Shown: positions 9,176 through 18,626, counted from the stretch's first letter. The stretch: 64,000 nt of DNA from Streptomyces sp. QL37 (GCF_002941025.1 NZ_PTJS01000001.1:1550001-1614000); one strand, 5' to 3'. The notes: a model not told the origin generated them from the letters alone. A program made the numbers and translations.

Positions 9176-10639
9176 ATGACACTCGACGTCGAGTCATCAC
9201 GAGGGGAAGAAAGAGCCGGATCATCCGGTTTTGGTGCACGGTTCGCCCTGATTCTGATCGCGCTGCTGTGGGCTTCCCAGCTGAACGGTCTTGTCGGTCT
9301 GATGGGGTCCAACGCTCAGTCCGAGATCGCGATCCACTACCACACCACCCAGATCGCCTGGTTCAGCCAGATCGGCCTACTGGTAGGCGTCTTCTCCACA
9401 CCGTTCGTGGTGAAGGCCGCCGGCATGTACGGCAAGAAGCGGATCCTGATCGTTATCACCGCACTGGGCCTTCTCGGCGACCTCATCGCGGCACTCTCCA
9501 CGAACTTCGAGACGCTGCTCATCGGTCGCGCTGTCGCCGGCTTCTACGGCCCGTCGATCGCCCTCGTCTACGCAATGGCCCGTGACGTGTTCCCACGCCA
9601 TCTGGTCGGTCCTGCCAGTGGTTTCCTCGGCGGTGGCATGGGCGTGCTGGCCCTTGGCGGCCCCTTCCTGTCCGGATGGGTCATCGACAGCTTCGGCTAC
9701 CAAGGTGTCCTGTGGTTCATGGTGATCGCCACCGGGGTCAGCTTGGTAGCCCTCGTGACCATCGTGCCCGAGAGCCCCGTGCGAGAGGCCCGAACTCCGA
9801 TGGACTGGGTCGGAGGCATCCTGCTGGGCGGGGGCCTGGCGTCCGTCATCTACGGCGTGGGCCAGGGCGCGGAATGGGGCTGGACCAGCGGGAACACCAT
9901 CGCCTTCATCGGCTGCGGGCTCGTCGCCGTGGGCGTCTTCGTCCAGGTCGAGCGCAAGGTCGCGCATCCCATGTTCCCGATATCCTTGCTCGGGCGCCGC
10001 AGGGTGTGGGCGACCTTCCTGGTCGCGGCCCTCGTCATGGGAGCTGTCTACGCTCAGGGCACCGTGCTGAACCTGCTCATCCTCATGCCCGACATCCCCG
10101 GCCTTTCCGACGGTCTCGGGTGGACGGCTACGAAGAATGCCTGGGTCAGCGCGCCCAACAGCCTCCTCCTCATCGTCGTCTCCGTAGTCACCGGTGTCAT
10201 CGCCCGGCGTATCGACACCCGCCTTCTGTTCGCGATCGGTGGCACATTGGTCGCCGCCAGCATCGCGCTCACCTCACAGTTCCACTACAGCGTCGCGCAG
10301 TTCCTGTCGGTCGGTGTGCTCAGCGGGATAGGGATGGGCATCGTCGTAGCTCTCGTTCCCATCATGATCATCGAATCGGTGAAACCGGAGGAACAGGCTC
10401 TGGGTAACGGCGCACAGAACATGATGCAAGGCGTCATGCAGGGCATCTTGACCCAGCTCGCCTTCGTGGTCGTCGCGCACAACAGCAACGTGGCGGAAGG
10501 CACCGCCTTCTACACGGACAGCAGCTTCACCAACGGGTTCCTCCTGTTCGCCGGGGTGGTGGCCGTCGGCACCGTCCTGGTCGCGCTTATTCCCAAGGCC
10601 AAGAACCTGGACCAGGTGGAAGCCGGCCAAGCGGCCTGA
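9176..10639 (+). CDS. MFS transporter, DHA2-like (about 14 TM)
   Basis: This 487-residue integral membrane protein has many hydrophobic helices, an early motif resembling MFS motif A (GMYGKKR) and a GFLGGGMGVLALGGPFLSGW stretch like motif C of drug:H+ antiporters. Length and pattern fit the 14-helix DHA2 group, usually exporters. Here the gene shares operator A with arabinose genes, so sugar, sugar-acid or oligosaccharide transport is inferred. The start MTLDVES was chosen because the upstream in-frame ATG would place operator A inside the coding region. Confidence 0.85.
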   Translation: MTLDVESSRGEERAGSSGFGARFALILIALLWASQLNGLVGLMGSNAQSEIAIHYHTTQIAWFSQIGLLVGVFSTPFVVKAAGMYGKKRILIVITALGLLGDLIAALSTNFETLLIGRAVAGFYGPSIALVYAMARDVFPRHLVGPASGFLGGGMGVLALGGPFLSGWVIDSFGYQGVLWFMVIATGVSLVALVTIVPESPVREARTPMDWVGGILLGGGLASVIYGVGQGAEWGWTSGNTIAFIGCGLVAVGVFVQVERKVAHPMFPISLLGRRRVWATFLVAALVMGAVYAQGTVLNLLILMPDIPGLSDGLGWTATKNAWVSAPNSLLLIVVSVVTGVIARRIDTRLLFAIGGTLVAASIALTSQFHYSVAQFLSVGVLSGIGMGIVVALVPIMIIESVKPEEQALGNGAQNMMQGVMQGILTQLAFVVVAHNSNVAEGTAFYTDSSFTNGFLLFAGVVAVGTVLVALIPKAKNLDQVEAGQAA

Positions 10640-10660
10640 CCACTGCCCACCGCCGTGGGC

Positions 10661-10695
10661 GCGGCCGGCCCCGACTCCCCGTCGGAGTCGGCCGC
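10661..10695. terminator. terminator after the permease
   Basis: Arms CCGACTCC and GGAGTCGG are perfect around a five-base loop and extend as GCGG/CCGC after a bulge. The hairpin starts about 20 bases after the permease stop. Confidence 0.7.
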
Positions 10696-10770
10696 GCCCG
10701 CACGTCATACTCTCGCGGGTGCGGCCGAGGGCAACCTCGCATACTTGCCGACTCCCTCCAGGGGAGAGCT

Positions 10771-11406
10771 ATGCCTTACCCGAATCACGCTCTCTGTTCG
10801 CCGGGCCCAGAGGATCCGTCGGAGCCCCGCCACGGCCGTCTGAGCTTCGAACGCGAGGGCAATCTGTTCTCCACGGTGCTCGATCTGGTGCGCCGGTCCG
10901 GGTACGACGGGTTGACCTTGGATGCGGTCGCTTCCGCAGCGTGCTGCAGCAAAGCCACCTTGTACCGCCGGTACAGCGGCAAGCGAGGACTGGTGGCCGA
11001 GGCGCTCCGTCGTCTCGACCCCCTGTGTCCTGACAGCGTCGACACCGGTTCCCTCGCCGGCGACCTGCACGCGCTGGTGGAGGGAAGGGGCGAGGGTCAG
11101 CTACGCGACGATGCGTCGCTGCTCCGCGGCCTGCAGCGTGCGCTGTACAACGATCCGGAGCTCGTGACAGCACTCCGCGGATCCGGGCCGTCCCAATTGG
11201 ACGCCCTGATCGAACGAGCCGTCGTGCGGGGTGAGTTGACGGCAACGGGGTCTGCTTCGCGATACCTTCCCCACCTGTTGCTCGGGGCGGTCCTCGCCTG
11301 GCCACTTCTCGATATGGCGCCCGTCGACCGTCCGTCCTTGCACCGGTACATCGACTCGGTAGTTCTGCCCGCTCTCGGCATCGAGCGTCCGAGCGCGGCA
11401 ACGTAG
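10771..11406 (+). CDS. TetR/AcrR family transcriptional regulator
   Basis: This 211-residue regulator has an N-terminal TetR DNA-binding domain. The helix-turn-helix is visible at about residues 49-68 (LTLDAVAS..CCSKATLYRRY). The C-terminal half is helical and resembles the TetR_C_11-type ligand domain. GGGGAG sits just before the ATG. It follows the permease on the same strand but after a strong hairpin, so it is probably transcribed alone. Its target is not evident; control of the permease is a weak inference. Confidence 0.88.
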   Translation: MPYPNHALCSPGPEDPSEPRHGRLSFEREGNLFSTVLDLVRRSGYDGLTLDAVASAACCSKATLYRRYSGKRGLVAEALRRLDPLCPDSVDTGSLAGDLHALVEGRGEGQLRDDASLLRGLQRALYNDPELVTALRGSGPSQLDALIERAVVRGELTATGSASRYLPHLLLGAVLAWPLLDMAPVDRPSLHRYIDSVVLPALGIERPSAAT

Positions 11407-11996
11407 GCCCGTCCAGCCATTTCTGGCAGCGAGCACGTGCCAGGGACTCTAAGTCTCAGCACCGGTGCCCGCGCGAGGCGCAGCACACAGGAGGCGACGA
11501 ATCGCTCCTCCGCCTCGGCGGGAACTGACAGACCGTCAAAGGATGGTTTCCCCCGTCGAAGTGCCGCACCCTGACCTGGCGTACCGACGGCGAGGCTACG
11601 CGTCATCCCGTCCCGCAACCCGCCTTGGCTCCCGAGAGGAGGCGGGAAGCGGGTCAGCACACCGCCCTGGCAGTCGCCTCCTGGGGCAGCGGAGCTGCGC
11701 ACGGGTGGGCCGTCACCGTGATGGAGGTCGCCGGCCTTTCGCATGCTCCCGGCTGTACCACTGACACGTGGTCGGCGCGGATCGAGAAGCAGCGAATGGC
11801 TCGGGCGAAGTACTACACGGCGATCCGGTGCGACATGGGACTGCCGCCCGGCCACTCGGGCCGATGGCAGCTCCCGCCGCCTCAGCCCTCATGAGTCGAA
11901 TCCGCGGCGCACGACCCGGACCGGCCTCTGCTCAATCTGCTGCGCCCCGCCGAGTTGGAGCATGTGACTTGGCGCGCGTCACACCGGCGACGAGAC
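11407..11996. other. intergenic, no recognisable gene
   Basis: Several open frames of 60-250 codons cross this gap on both strands, but none has a credible start and SD or a family motif. A plus-strand frame ending at 11894 has a plausible-looking tail (MARAKYYTAIRCDMGLP) that I cannot assign, so a decayed gene is possible. Confidence 0.35.
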
Positions 11997-12027
11997 GCGG
12001 GCGGTGTGCCGTCGGCACACCGCCCGC
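11997..12027. terminator. terminator of the SDR gene
   Basis: A perfect 14-bp stem (GCGGGCGGTGTGCC with its complement) and a GTC loop lie about 110 bases past the stop of the minus-strand SDR gene. Confidence 0.7.
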
Positions 12028-12138
12028 GCGCATCGAGACAGGACGATCCTTGGCGTGTGTCAGCACACGTCTGGCTTGGCTGTGGCAGAACCCGTCCGGA
12101 GAGCCCAGGCAACGGACAGGCGATCGTACGGGCCGCGG

Positions 12139-12906
12139 TCAGACCGCCGCCCAGGCATCGTCGACCGGCAGGACCACGCCGTTGACGAACGATGCCGCGT
12201 CGGACGCCAGATAGAGGATCGCGTCAGCCTGTTCCTCGGCAGAGCCGAGCCGCCCGATGTTCGCATTGATAAGTCCGCCGACGACCGCAGGGCCGTGGGC
12301 GTCCGCCGCCGCGTCCGGACGCATAGCGGTGGCCGTGGGGCCCGGGGCAACAGCGTTGGCCCGAATGCCCTGCGCCCGGTACATGACCGCCAGGTTCTTG
12401 ACCAGGCCCACTATGCCGTGCTTGGAAGCCGTGTAGGCCGCTCCCGCGGCGCTGCCTCGCAGGCCGGCCTCCGAGGCGGTGAACACGATGGAACCGCCTC
12501 CTCCGGCGAGCATGTGCGGCAGCACGGCGCGGGTCAGCAGGAACGGCGCCGTCAGATTGATCCGGAGAGTGCGTTCCCACTCCGCGTCCTGCGTCTCACC
12601 GAGTGCTGACATGCGGTCCATGATCCCGGCGTTGTTGACCAGGACGTCTATGCGCCCAAAGACTTCGACGGCGTTCGCTACGACTGCGTCCACCATCTGC
12701 TGCTCGCTCAGGTCTCCCACAACGGCGTGAGCGGAGCCGCCTTCCGCTGTGATCTGCTTGACGGTGTTCTCGGCGCCGACCTGGTCGAGATCCGCAACCA
12801 CCACCTTCGCCCCTGCCTGCGCGAACTTGAGGGCCGTAGCCCTGCCGATGCCTGAGGCGGCGCCGGTGACGATGACGCTGCGGCCTTCAAAGCCAACACT
12901 GGCCAT
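12139..12906 (-). CDS. SDR family oxidoreductase
   Basis: This classical short-chain dehydrogenase of 255 residues has the cofactor loop TGAASGIG (14-21), NNAG (91-94), catalytic S145 and the Y158-x3-K162 pair. An Asp after the second beta strand (VADLD) suggests NAD(H). Substrate cannot be read from sequence; sugar or polyol dehydrogenases are common in this group. AAGGAA precedes the ATG. Operator A is present upstream but about 410 bases away, with a doubtful small ORF between. Confidence 0.9.
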   Translation of the reverse strand: MASVGFEGRSVIVTGAASGIGRATALKFAQAGAKVVVADLDQVGAENTVKQITAEGGSAHAVVGDLSEQQMVDAVVANAVEVFGRIDVLVNNAGIMDRMSALGETQDAEWERTLRINLTAPFLLTRAVLPHMLAGGGGSIVFTASEAGLRGSAAGAAYTASKHGIVGLVKNLAVMYRAQGIRANAVAPGPTATAMRPDAAADAHGPAVVGGLINANIGRLGSAEEQADAILYLASDAASFVNGVVLPVDDAWAAV

Positions 12907-13249
12907 GATCTTTCCTTCTCTCTGTGAGTCTGCCGACTTTGCACGGGTTCAGCTCGGTACGCCGTGACCGGCCTTGGGCGGGATGCGCGTACGGTGCCCG
13001 CTCGACCGGCTCCCTCTCCGTCCAGGTGGAGAGACTTACGCCGGCGTCCATCAGCTCGTCGCCAGCAGTGATCCTCACAGTCATGGAGCGTGTCGCGAAC
13101 GGAACTCGTCGGCACGGCGACGTTGCCACGTCCGGGAGCCCCCCGTAGGCCGCCGATTCCGGCTGCGGTGACAGCGCCTCGACAACCGTCTTCGGGAGGG
13201 CGGTCGGAACGCCTGCCGGCTTCAGAGGGTCGGTCCACGTGGGCTCCAT
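12887..13249 (-). CDS. doubtful ORF between operator A and the SDR gene
   Basis: A frame of 120 residues (MEPTWTDPLKPAG...) begins about 65 bases after operator A and ends 20 bases inside the start of the SDR gene, as a coupled upstream gene might. Third-position GC is high in the first two-thirds only. No family is recognised, no good SD is visible, and the C-terminus is Arg-rich like a shadow frame. It could equally be a decayed gene or an untranslated leader. Confidence 0.2.
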   Translation of the reverse strand: MEPTWTDPLKPAGVPTALPKTVVEALSPQPESAAYGGLPDVATSPCRRVPFATRSMTVRITAGDELMDAGVSLSTWTEREPVERAPYAHPAQGRSRRTELNPCKVGRLTERRKDHGQCWL

Positions 13250-13314
13250 CGGGCATCGGACGGACAGTGATGCACCCAAAGGCCTCGTACGACAGATCGC
13301 AAAACCTTTCGTAC

Positions 13315-13341
13315 TGAAAATCTATCACGCAATAAAATTGA
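13315..13341. promoter_or_regulatory. operator A, site 4 (SDR region)
   Basis: The element has left arm TGAAAATCTATC and right arm ATAAAATTGA. It is the copy furthest from a sure gene: the SDR start is about 410 bases to the left. Confidence 0.65.
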
Positions 13342-13427
13342 CACGAGGAGCGGTCCTGCACCCCCCTCCGGAGTGACGATCACACAGGTCAACAGCGCCG
13401 CGGCGAGGCGCCAGGCCGGCGGACGGG

Positions 13428-13508
13428 ATGGTCGCCCCAAGGGGCGGAAACCTCTTCGCCGTCACCGAGGACAAGACCGGTTTCCGGCCGGACAGCGACG
13501 GCCTGTAA
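13428..13508 (+). pseudogene. unidentified gene tail
   Basis: Twenty-seven codons ending in TAA read like a real C-terminus (GNLFAVTEDKTGF then RPDSDGL) with GC-rich third positions. There is no SD and no upstream continuation in frame, so this is probably the remnant of a gene that once ran rightward from the operator A site. Confidence 0.25.
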
Positions 13509-13678
13509 CAACAAGTGCGCCTCAGCCCTCTTGCAGATGGCCGCCCATGCGGCGGTCGCCCGTCTTCGCCGCCCTTCCCCCGCCGCAATGCGGCAGGGGG
13601 CACCCCGGCCGAAGAAGGACGACCGCCGAGCCGGCCGCGCCGACGACGGGCGCATCCCGGGCGGAGTTACCGGGGGCG

Positions 13679-13726
13679 CGTTCCTCCCGGCAACAGGGGC
13701 ACGTGCCCCTATCCGGGAGGGGAACG
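13679..13726. terminator. hairpin upstream of operator B
   Basis: Outer arms CGTTCCTCCCGG / CCGGGAGGGGAACG and inner arms GGGGCAC / GTGCCCC make a long interrupted hairpin. It may insulate the galactonate-cluster promoter from leftward sequences. Confidence 0.45.
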
Positions 13727-13769
13727 TCGTTTGCTCATGTGACGGGCACCACCATTGAATCCCTGAATT

Positions 13770-13783
13770 AATTCATATTTAAT
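13770..13783. promoter_or_regulatory. operator B, site 1 (permease operon)
   Basis: The 14-mer AATTCATATTTAAT is repeated exactly, in reverse orientation, before the catabolic operon at 24.4 kb. It lies 61 bases before the permease start. The GntR/FCD regulator in this cluster is the likely binder. Confidence 0.65.
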
Positions 13784-13844
13784 GGCTGCGCTTGCCGCTT
13801 CCGGCTAGTCCCCGGCCTGCCCCTGGCCTCAGGAAGGAACCTCG

Positions 13845-15191
13845 ATGAGCACAGCCCCCGGCGCGCCGACGGTGCCGCGCAGCGCGCTGCCCTGGATGGA
13901 GCGCATAGGCATCCCCCGCCCTCTGATGTGGGGATACGTCGCGGTTCTGATCTTCATGATCGGTGACGGCGTGGAGTCCAACTACCTGGAGCCGTACCTC
14001 CGCGACAGTGGTTTCACCTCCTCCGGCGCAGGTCTCGTCATCAGCGTCTACGGCGCCTTCGTCGCCCTCGGCTCCTGGCTCTCCGGCGCCCTGTCGAACG
14101 TGTGGGGGCCACGCCGAGTGATGCGGATCGGCGCGGTGCTCTGGATCGTCTTCGAGGTCCTCTTCCTCACGGTGGCTCTCCCCAGCGAGAACCAGTCCCT
14201 CGTCTACGTCTTCTACGGCCTGCGCGGCATCGCCTATCCGCTGTTCGCCTACGCGTTCCTCCTGTGGATTCAGCTCACCGCCCGCAAGGAGCAGCGCGGT
14301 TCCGCCGCGGGCTGGTTCTGGTTCGCCTACAGCGCCGGGCTGCCGACCATCGGCTCCGCCGTCGCCGCCGTGAGCATCCCGTTGGTCGGTGCCTATTCCA
14401 CGTTCTGGCTCTCCCTGGGGCTGGTCGCGGTGGGCGCGGCGATCGGTTCCTTCGCCGTCAAGGAGGCCCGCGGCACCCGGCCGATGGTCGACACCACGGC
14501 CCCGGACTTCTCCTTCCGGTCGGAACTGCTGCGCGGTGTCAGTGTGCTCAAGCGCCATCCGCGCATCGGGATCGCCGCGGTGGTCCGGATGATCAACACG
14601 ACGCCGTACTTCGGGTTCTTCGTTTTCCTGCCGTCGTTCTTCACCGACGAGATCGGCATCAGCGAGTCCAAGTACCTCGCGCTGGTCACCTTCATGGGCG
14701 TCATCGGCATCCTCGCCGATCCGTTCTTCGGCCGAATGAGCGACCGGCTGGGCTGGCGCTCCACCATCGCCTGGGCCGGCGGTGTCGGCTGCGCACTCGG
14801 CGTGGCACTCATCTACTGGGTGCCCCAGCTCGCGCCCGGCAACTATGCCGTCGCCCTGCTGGCCACGGTCGTCTACGGCATCATGCTCGCCGGGTACATC
14901 CCGCTGTCCGCACTCCTGCCGTCCCTGGTCCCTGAGGAGGACAAGGGCAACGCCATGGGTATCTACAGCCTCGCCGCCGGACTCTCCACCTTCGTCGGGC
15001 CGCTGACGTACTCCGTCGTCGACCCCCTCGTGGGCCACACCGGCGTCGTCATCGTCTACATCTGCATGTATCTGGCGGGCGCACTCCTCACCTGGCGCTA
15101 TCTGGACGTGCCCGAGGATCCCGGGTCGCGCCGCGCCGACGGTGTCCTCACCGCTGCCTCCCCCGCGTCCAAGGACCTTCAGTCCTCCTGA
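13845..15191 (+). CDS. MFS polyol permease, RbtT/DalT/CsbX type
   Basis: This 448-residue transporter of 12 predicted helices belongs to the family of ribitol/D-arabinitol permeases. The N-terminal block IPRPLMWGYVAV, then FMIGDGVESNYLEPYL, is characteristic of that group. It should import a polyol, sugar or sugar acid by H+ symport. GGAAGGAA precedes the ATG. It opens a three-gene unit (permease, zinc dehydrogenase, DUF4380 protein) controlled by operator B, so its substrate should feed the galactonate route. Confidence 0.9.
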   Translation: MSTAPGAPTVPRSALPWMERIGIPRPLMWGYVAVLIFMIGDGVESNYLEPYLRDSGFTSSGAGLVISVYGAFVALGSWLSGALSNVWGPRRVMRIGAVLWIVFEVLFLTVALPSENQSLVYVFYGLRGIAYPLFAYAFLLWIQLTARKEQRGSAAGWFWFAYSAGLPTIGSAVAAVSIPLVGAYSTFWLSLGLVAVGAAIGSFAVKEARGTRPMVDTTAPDFSFRSELLRGVSVLKRHPRIGIAAVVRMINTTPYFGFFVFLPSFFTDEIGISESKYLALVTFMGVIGILADPFFGRMSDRLGWRSTIAWAGGVGCALGVALIYWVPQLAPGNYAVALLATVVYGIMLAGYIPLSALLPSLVPEEDKGNAMGIYSLAAGLSTFVGPLTYSVVDPLVGHTGVVIVYICMYLAGALLTWRYLDVPEDPGSRRADGVLTAASPASKDLQSS

Positions 15192-15240
15192 GTGCGCCTC
15201 CCCTCCCCCACCTCCTGTACCCGAAGCAATGAGGAACGAC

Positions 15241-16317
15241 ATGAGCACGGACACCAACACCACCACGATGACCGGCGCATTCCTGCCCGGTGACGGCACG
15301 GTCGACCTGCGCGAGACGTCCCGACCCCGGGCCGGCCACGGCCAGGTCGTCCTGCGCACGCGCGCCTCGGGGATCTGCGGCAGCGACATCCACTACATCT
15401 ACAACGGCCACATCGGTGAGGGAGGCGCCCGCTACGACGACGTCGTGGCCGGACACGAGCCGGCCGGCGAGGTCGTCGAGGTGGGCCCCGGGTGCAAGCG
15501 CCTCAAGCCCGGCGACCGTGTCGCGGTCTACCACATCTCCGGCTGCGGCCAGTGCGACGAGTGCGCGCGCGGATACTTCATCGGCTGCACCTCCGAGTCC
15601 CGTGCCGCATACGGTTGGCAACGCGACGGTGGCCACGCCCCGTACCTCCTGGCCGAGGAGAACACCTGCGTCCCGCTGCCCGAACCGCTCACCTTCGTCG
15701 ACGGCGCGTTCATCGCCTGCGGCATCGGCACGGTATACGAGGCGCTCTCCCGGATCGCGCTGAGCGGCGCGGACCGGCTGCTGATCACCGGGCTCGGCCC
15801 GGTCGGCGCCGCGGCGGCCATGGTTGCCCGCGCCCTCGGCGTACGCACCGTGTACGGCGCCGAAGTCGTCCCGGAGCGCATGGAGTGGGCCCGTTCGCTC
15901 GGCCTGTTCGACGAGGTGCTCGACTCCTCCGGCGAGCCGCTGGGCCGCGTGCTGGAGCTGACCGGTGGTACCGGTGTCGAGGCGGCCGTGGACTGCTCCG
16001 GCCACCCCGCGGCACGCTCCCTCGCCCTCAAGGCGTTGCGCGTGCGCGGCCGGCTCGCGCTCGTCGGTGAGGGCGGGCAGATGACACTGGACGTCTCCGA
16101 CGACGTCCTGCACAAGCAGGTGGTGATCTCGGGCTCCTGGGTCACCTCGGTGCAGGGCATGACCCGGCTGGCCGAGCTGCTCGCCCGGCAGGAACTGCAC
16201 CCTGAGCGGCTGGTCAGCGACCGTTTCCCGCTCACCGACGCGCAGTACGCCTACGAGGCTGCGGCGGGCCGGGCCGCCGGCAAGGTCTGTCTCGTCTTCG
16301 AGGACACCGAGGACTGA
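15241..16317 (+). CDS. zinc-dependent alcohol/sugar dehydrogenase
   Basis: This is a 358-residue MDR dehydrogenase. Catalytic zinc ligands are C46 (CGSDIH) and H72-E73; structural zinc ligands are C102, C105, C108 and C116. A Rossmann segment (ITGLGPVGAAAA) follows. It resembles sorbitol, threonine and idonate dehydrogenases. The second of two ATGs was chosen because GAGGAAC lies six bases before it. It may oxidise the imported polyol or sugar acid; galactitol, L-idonate or L-galactonate are possible substrates that sequence alone cannot separate. Confidence 0.9.
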   Translation: MSTDTNTTTMTGAFLPGDGTVDLRETSRPRAGHGQVVLRTRASGICGSDIHYIYNGHIGEGGARYDDVVAGHEPAGEVVEVGPGCKRLKPGDRVAVYHISGCGQCDECARGYFIGCTSESRAAYGWQRDGGHAPYLLAEENTCVPLPEPLTFVDGAFIACGIGTVYEALSRIALSGADRLLITGLGPVGAAAAMVARALGVRTVYGAEVVPERMEWARSLGLFDEVLDSSGEPLGRVLELTGGTGVEAAVDCSGHPAARSLALKALRVRGRLALVGEGGQMTLDVSDDVLHKQVVISGSWVTSVQGMTRLAELLARQELHPERLVSDRFPLTDAQYAYEAAAGRAAGKVCLVFEDTED

Positions 16318-16405
16318 CCGGGGCACCGCGAGGTCACCTTTCCGCGCGGCCCGGAGAGCGAGTCCCCCGGCGCCGCCCGGACCCCTTCCTGCGAGGAGCA
16401 CGTTC

Positions 16406-17677
16406 GTGAGCAGTACACCCGCACACCGCACCGGCGAGGGCCGGGTCAGCGCCGTCCGCCGGGCGCGGTCCGGACACGAGGTCGTGGAGGTGGACAACGG
16501 CCTGATCCGACTGGTGATCGCCCCCGCACTGGGCGGCCGCGTCCTGTCGGCGGTCCGGGACGGCCGGGAGTTCCTCCACCGGAACCCTGACCTCTTGGAC
16601 GAAGCCTTCGGCGCCCGGGAGCCGCGAACCGTCGGACCGCACGACGGCCCGATGTCCGCCTGGCACAACTGGGGCGGCGACAAGACCTGGCCGGCCCCGC
16701 AGGGCTGGTCGGGACCCGAGGAGTGGGCGGGCCCTCCGGATCCGGTCCTGGACTCGGGGGCGTACGCCTGCGAGGTGGCGGTTGCGGCCGACGGCTCGTG
16801 CGCCGACATCGCCCTGACCAGCGACGATGACCCTCGCACCGGGCTCCGTCTGAGCCGCAGGATCAGTCTGGCGGCCGGCCGGAGCGACTTCGCCCTGAAG
16901 CTGTCCGCACGGAACGTTTCGACACGGGCCGTCCGCTGGGCACTGTGGAACGTCACACAGTTGCCGGGGCACCCCGCCGAGCGACCGGGCGACGGCGTAT
17001 GGCTGGGCACGGCAGGTTCGGGCGCGCCGGGCACCGTGGACCTGGTCGCGGGCACCGGACGGCCGCGCGTCGAGCGCCACGGCGACGTGCTGCACGTCCC
17101 GGCACAGGACGTCGTCGGCAAGGTCGGTTTCCCCGACGCGGCCGGGTGGATCTCCCACGTCGGCCAGGCCGGCACCTGGACGTACCGCTTCCCGGTCGAT
17201 CCCGACGCGCCCTACACGGACGGCGGTTCGCGGGCCGAGGTCTGGATGGAGCACCCGCTGGACGCACCACTGGAACACCTCGGGGGCCTGCGTCCGCGCC
17301 ACCGGGTCGTGGAGTGCGAGGCGCTCGGCCCGTACCGGGAACTGGCGCCCGGCGACACCACCACGCTGGACTGCACGGTGTCCCTCGGCCCGCGGCTCGG
17401 CCCGGTGACCGCGGTGGGCCCGCACGCCTGGTGGGGGGAACCGCTCACCTACGTCGGGGGGAAGGTGACCGGCGTATGCGTGCCGTCGGGCGGCGGCTCC
17501 GCGGAACTACTGTTGCGGGACGTGGCCGGGCACCTGGTCCAGCGACACCTGCTCGGCACCTGTGAAGCGGGCGCACCCCTGGTCCTGGATGCCCAGGTGC
17601 CGACCGACCCGGGCACGGCGCGCCTGGAGGTGTGCTGTGGGGAAGACGTCCTCGGCTCGCTGGAGCTGACCGGCTGA
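16406..17677 (+). CDS. DUF4380-like, mutarotase-fold protein
   Basis: A 423-residue protein starts at a GTG with GAGGAG about eight bases before it. The sequence opens like a galactose-mutarotase superfamily member (VEVDNGLIRLVIAPALGGRV), with a conserved WHNWGGDKTWPAPQ block typical of DUF4380 proteins. Such folds bind or epimerise aldoses, or form part of lyases. As third gene of the operator-B unit it may convert anomers of the imported sugar or bind it. No catalytic His pair could be fixed with confidence. Confidence 0.7.
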   Translation: MSSTPAHRTGEGRVSAVRRARSGHEVVEVDNGLIRLVIAPALGGRVLSAVRDGREFLHRNPDLLDEAFGAREPRTVGPHDGPMSAWHNWGGDKTWPAPQGWSGPEEWAGPPDPVLDSGAYACEVAVAADGSCADIALTSDDDPRTGLRLSRRISLAAGRSDFALKLSARNVSTRAVRWALWNVTQLPGHPAERPGDGVWLGTAGSGAPGTVDLVAGTGRPRVERHGDVLHVPAQDVVGKVGFPDAAGWISHVGQAGTWTYRFPVDPDAPYTDGGSRAEVWMEHPLDAPLEHLGGLRPRHRVVECEALGPYRELAPGDTTTLDCTVSLGPRLGPVTAVGPHAWWGEPLTYVGGKVTGVCVPSGGGSAELLLRDVAGHLVQRHLLGTCEAGAPLVLDAQVPTDPGTARLEVCCGEDVLGSLELTG

Positions 17678-17699
17678 CCCGGTCGGCCGCGACGAGGAG

Positions 17700-18626
17700 C
17701 TACGACGGGTGGCAGTGCTCAGCCCCTTGCCCGAGCAACGCCTGGATGTAGGCGCTCAGCGCCGGTGTGGTGGAGGACTGCTCCCGGGTCACGACGTACA
17801 GACGCCGGCTCAGGCCGGTCTCAGCGATGTCACGGATGGCCAGGAGCCGATCCCCCGTGGGCAGGGTGAGGTCCGGCAGCAGGGTCACGGCGCCGGCGGT
17901 GCGCACGAGTTCGAGCTGTACGTCGGCGTCGTCGGACTGATGCCGCAGGTCGGGGTCGAATCCGCCGTGGGCGCGGCAGGTTCCCACGACCATGGCGTGG
18001 TGCCCCGTGCCGGCACTGGAGGATGCCCACACTGCGTCACGCAGCGCCGAGAGGGAGACCGGGCCAGGTCCGGCCGCTAGTGGGTGCTGCGCCGGAAGGA
18101 CGAGACGTGTTCCTTCGCGAAGCAGCAGCTGATGGTGCAGCCCGTCCGGGCGGGGGCGCGGGTAACCGTCGTACTCGTCGCTGATGAGCAGGTCGACGGT
18201 GCCCAGTCGCAGTTCTGGAAGGGCGAGTTCCAGTTCGAGCTCGGTGATCTCGACCTCGACGAGTGGTCGCGCGCTGGCCAGCTCCACCAGCGCGGGGATG
18301 AGCAGTCGTCGAGCTGCCGACTGTAGGCCCACCGCGCGGATCCTGCCCCGTACTTCCCCGGAGAGCCCCGCCAGTTCGGCTTCGGCGGCCGCGGCGGCGT
18401 CAAGCAGCACGCCGGCGTGGCGCGCCAGCACCATGCCTGCCTCGGTGAGACGCACGCCCCGGCCGGCCGGCTCGATGAGGCGGCTGCCGGCCTCTCGCTC
18501 CAGCACCGTCAACTGCTGCGAGACCGCTGAAGGGCTGTAGTCGGTCGCCGCCGCCACCGCGGCGAGGGTCCCCCGCTCGGCGAGTTCGCGCAGCAGACGC
18601 AGGCGGCGGAGGTCAGTCAAGGTCAT
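17700..18626 (-). CDS. LysR family regulator
   Basis: This 308-residue LysR-type protein has the N-terminal winged helix-turn-helix (DYSPSAVSQQLTVLEREAG) and a periplasmic-binding-like effector domain. The start at MTLTDLRRL matches the family; the frame extends only two codons further. It is divergent from the EamA transporter gene, and the AT-rich 130-base spacer probably holds the shared operator. It controls that transporter by the usual LysR logic; this is inference. It has no visible link to galactonate genes. Confidence 0.9.
   Translation of the reverse strand: MTLTDLRRLRLLRELAERGTLAAVAAATDYSPSAVSQQLTVLEREAGSRLIEPAGRGVRLTEAGMVLARHAGVLLDAAAAAEAELAGLSGEVRGRIRAVGLQSAARRLLIPALVELASARPLVEVEITELELELALPELRLGTVDLLISDEYDGYPRPRPDGLHHQLLLREGTRLVLPAQHPLAAGPGPVSLSALRDAVWASSSAGTGHHAMVVGTCRAHGGFDPDLRHQSDDADVQLELVRTAGAVTLLPDLTLPTGDRLLAIRDIAETGLSRRLYVVTREQSSTTPALSAYIQALLGQGAEHCHPS

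Noticed and set aside
11097..11855. A 252-codon minus-strand ORF overlapping the TetR gene
   Set aside because: There is no domain signature; half of it is antisense to the TetR coding region.
15148..17175. A 675-codon minus-strand ORF
   Set aside because: It is a shadow of the dehydrogenase and DUF4380 genes, which carry clear motifs and ribosome sites on the plus strand.
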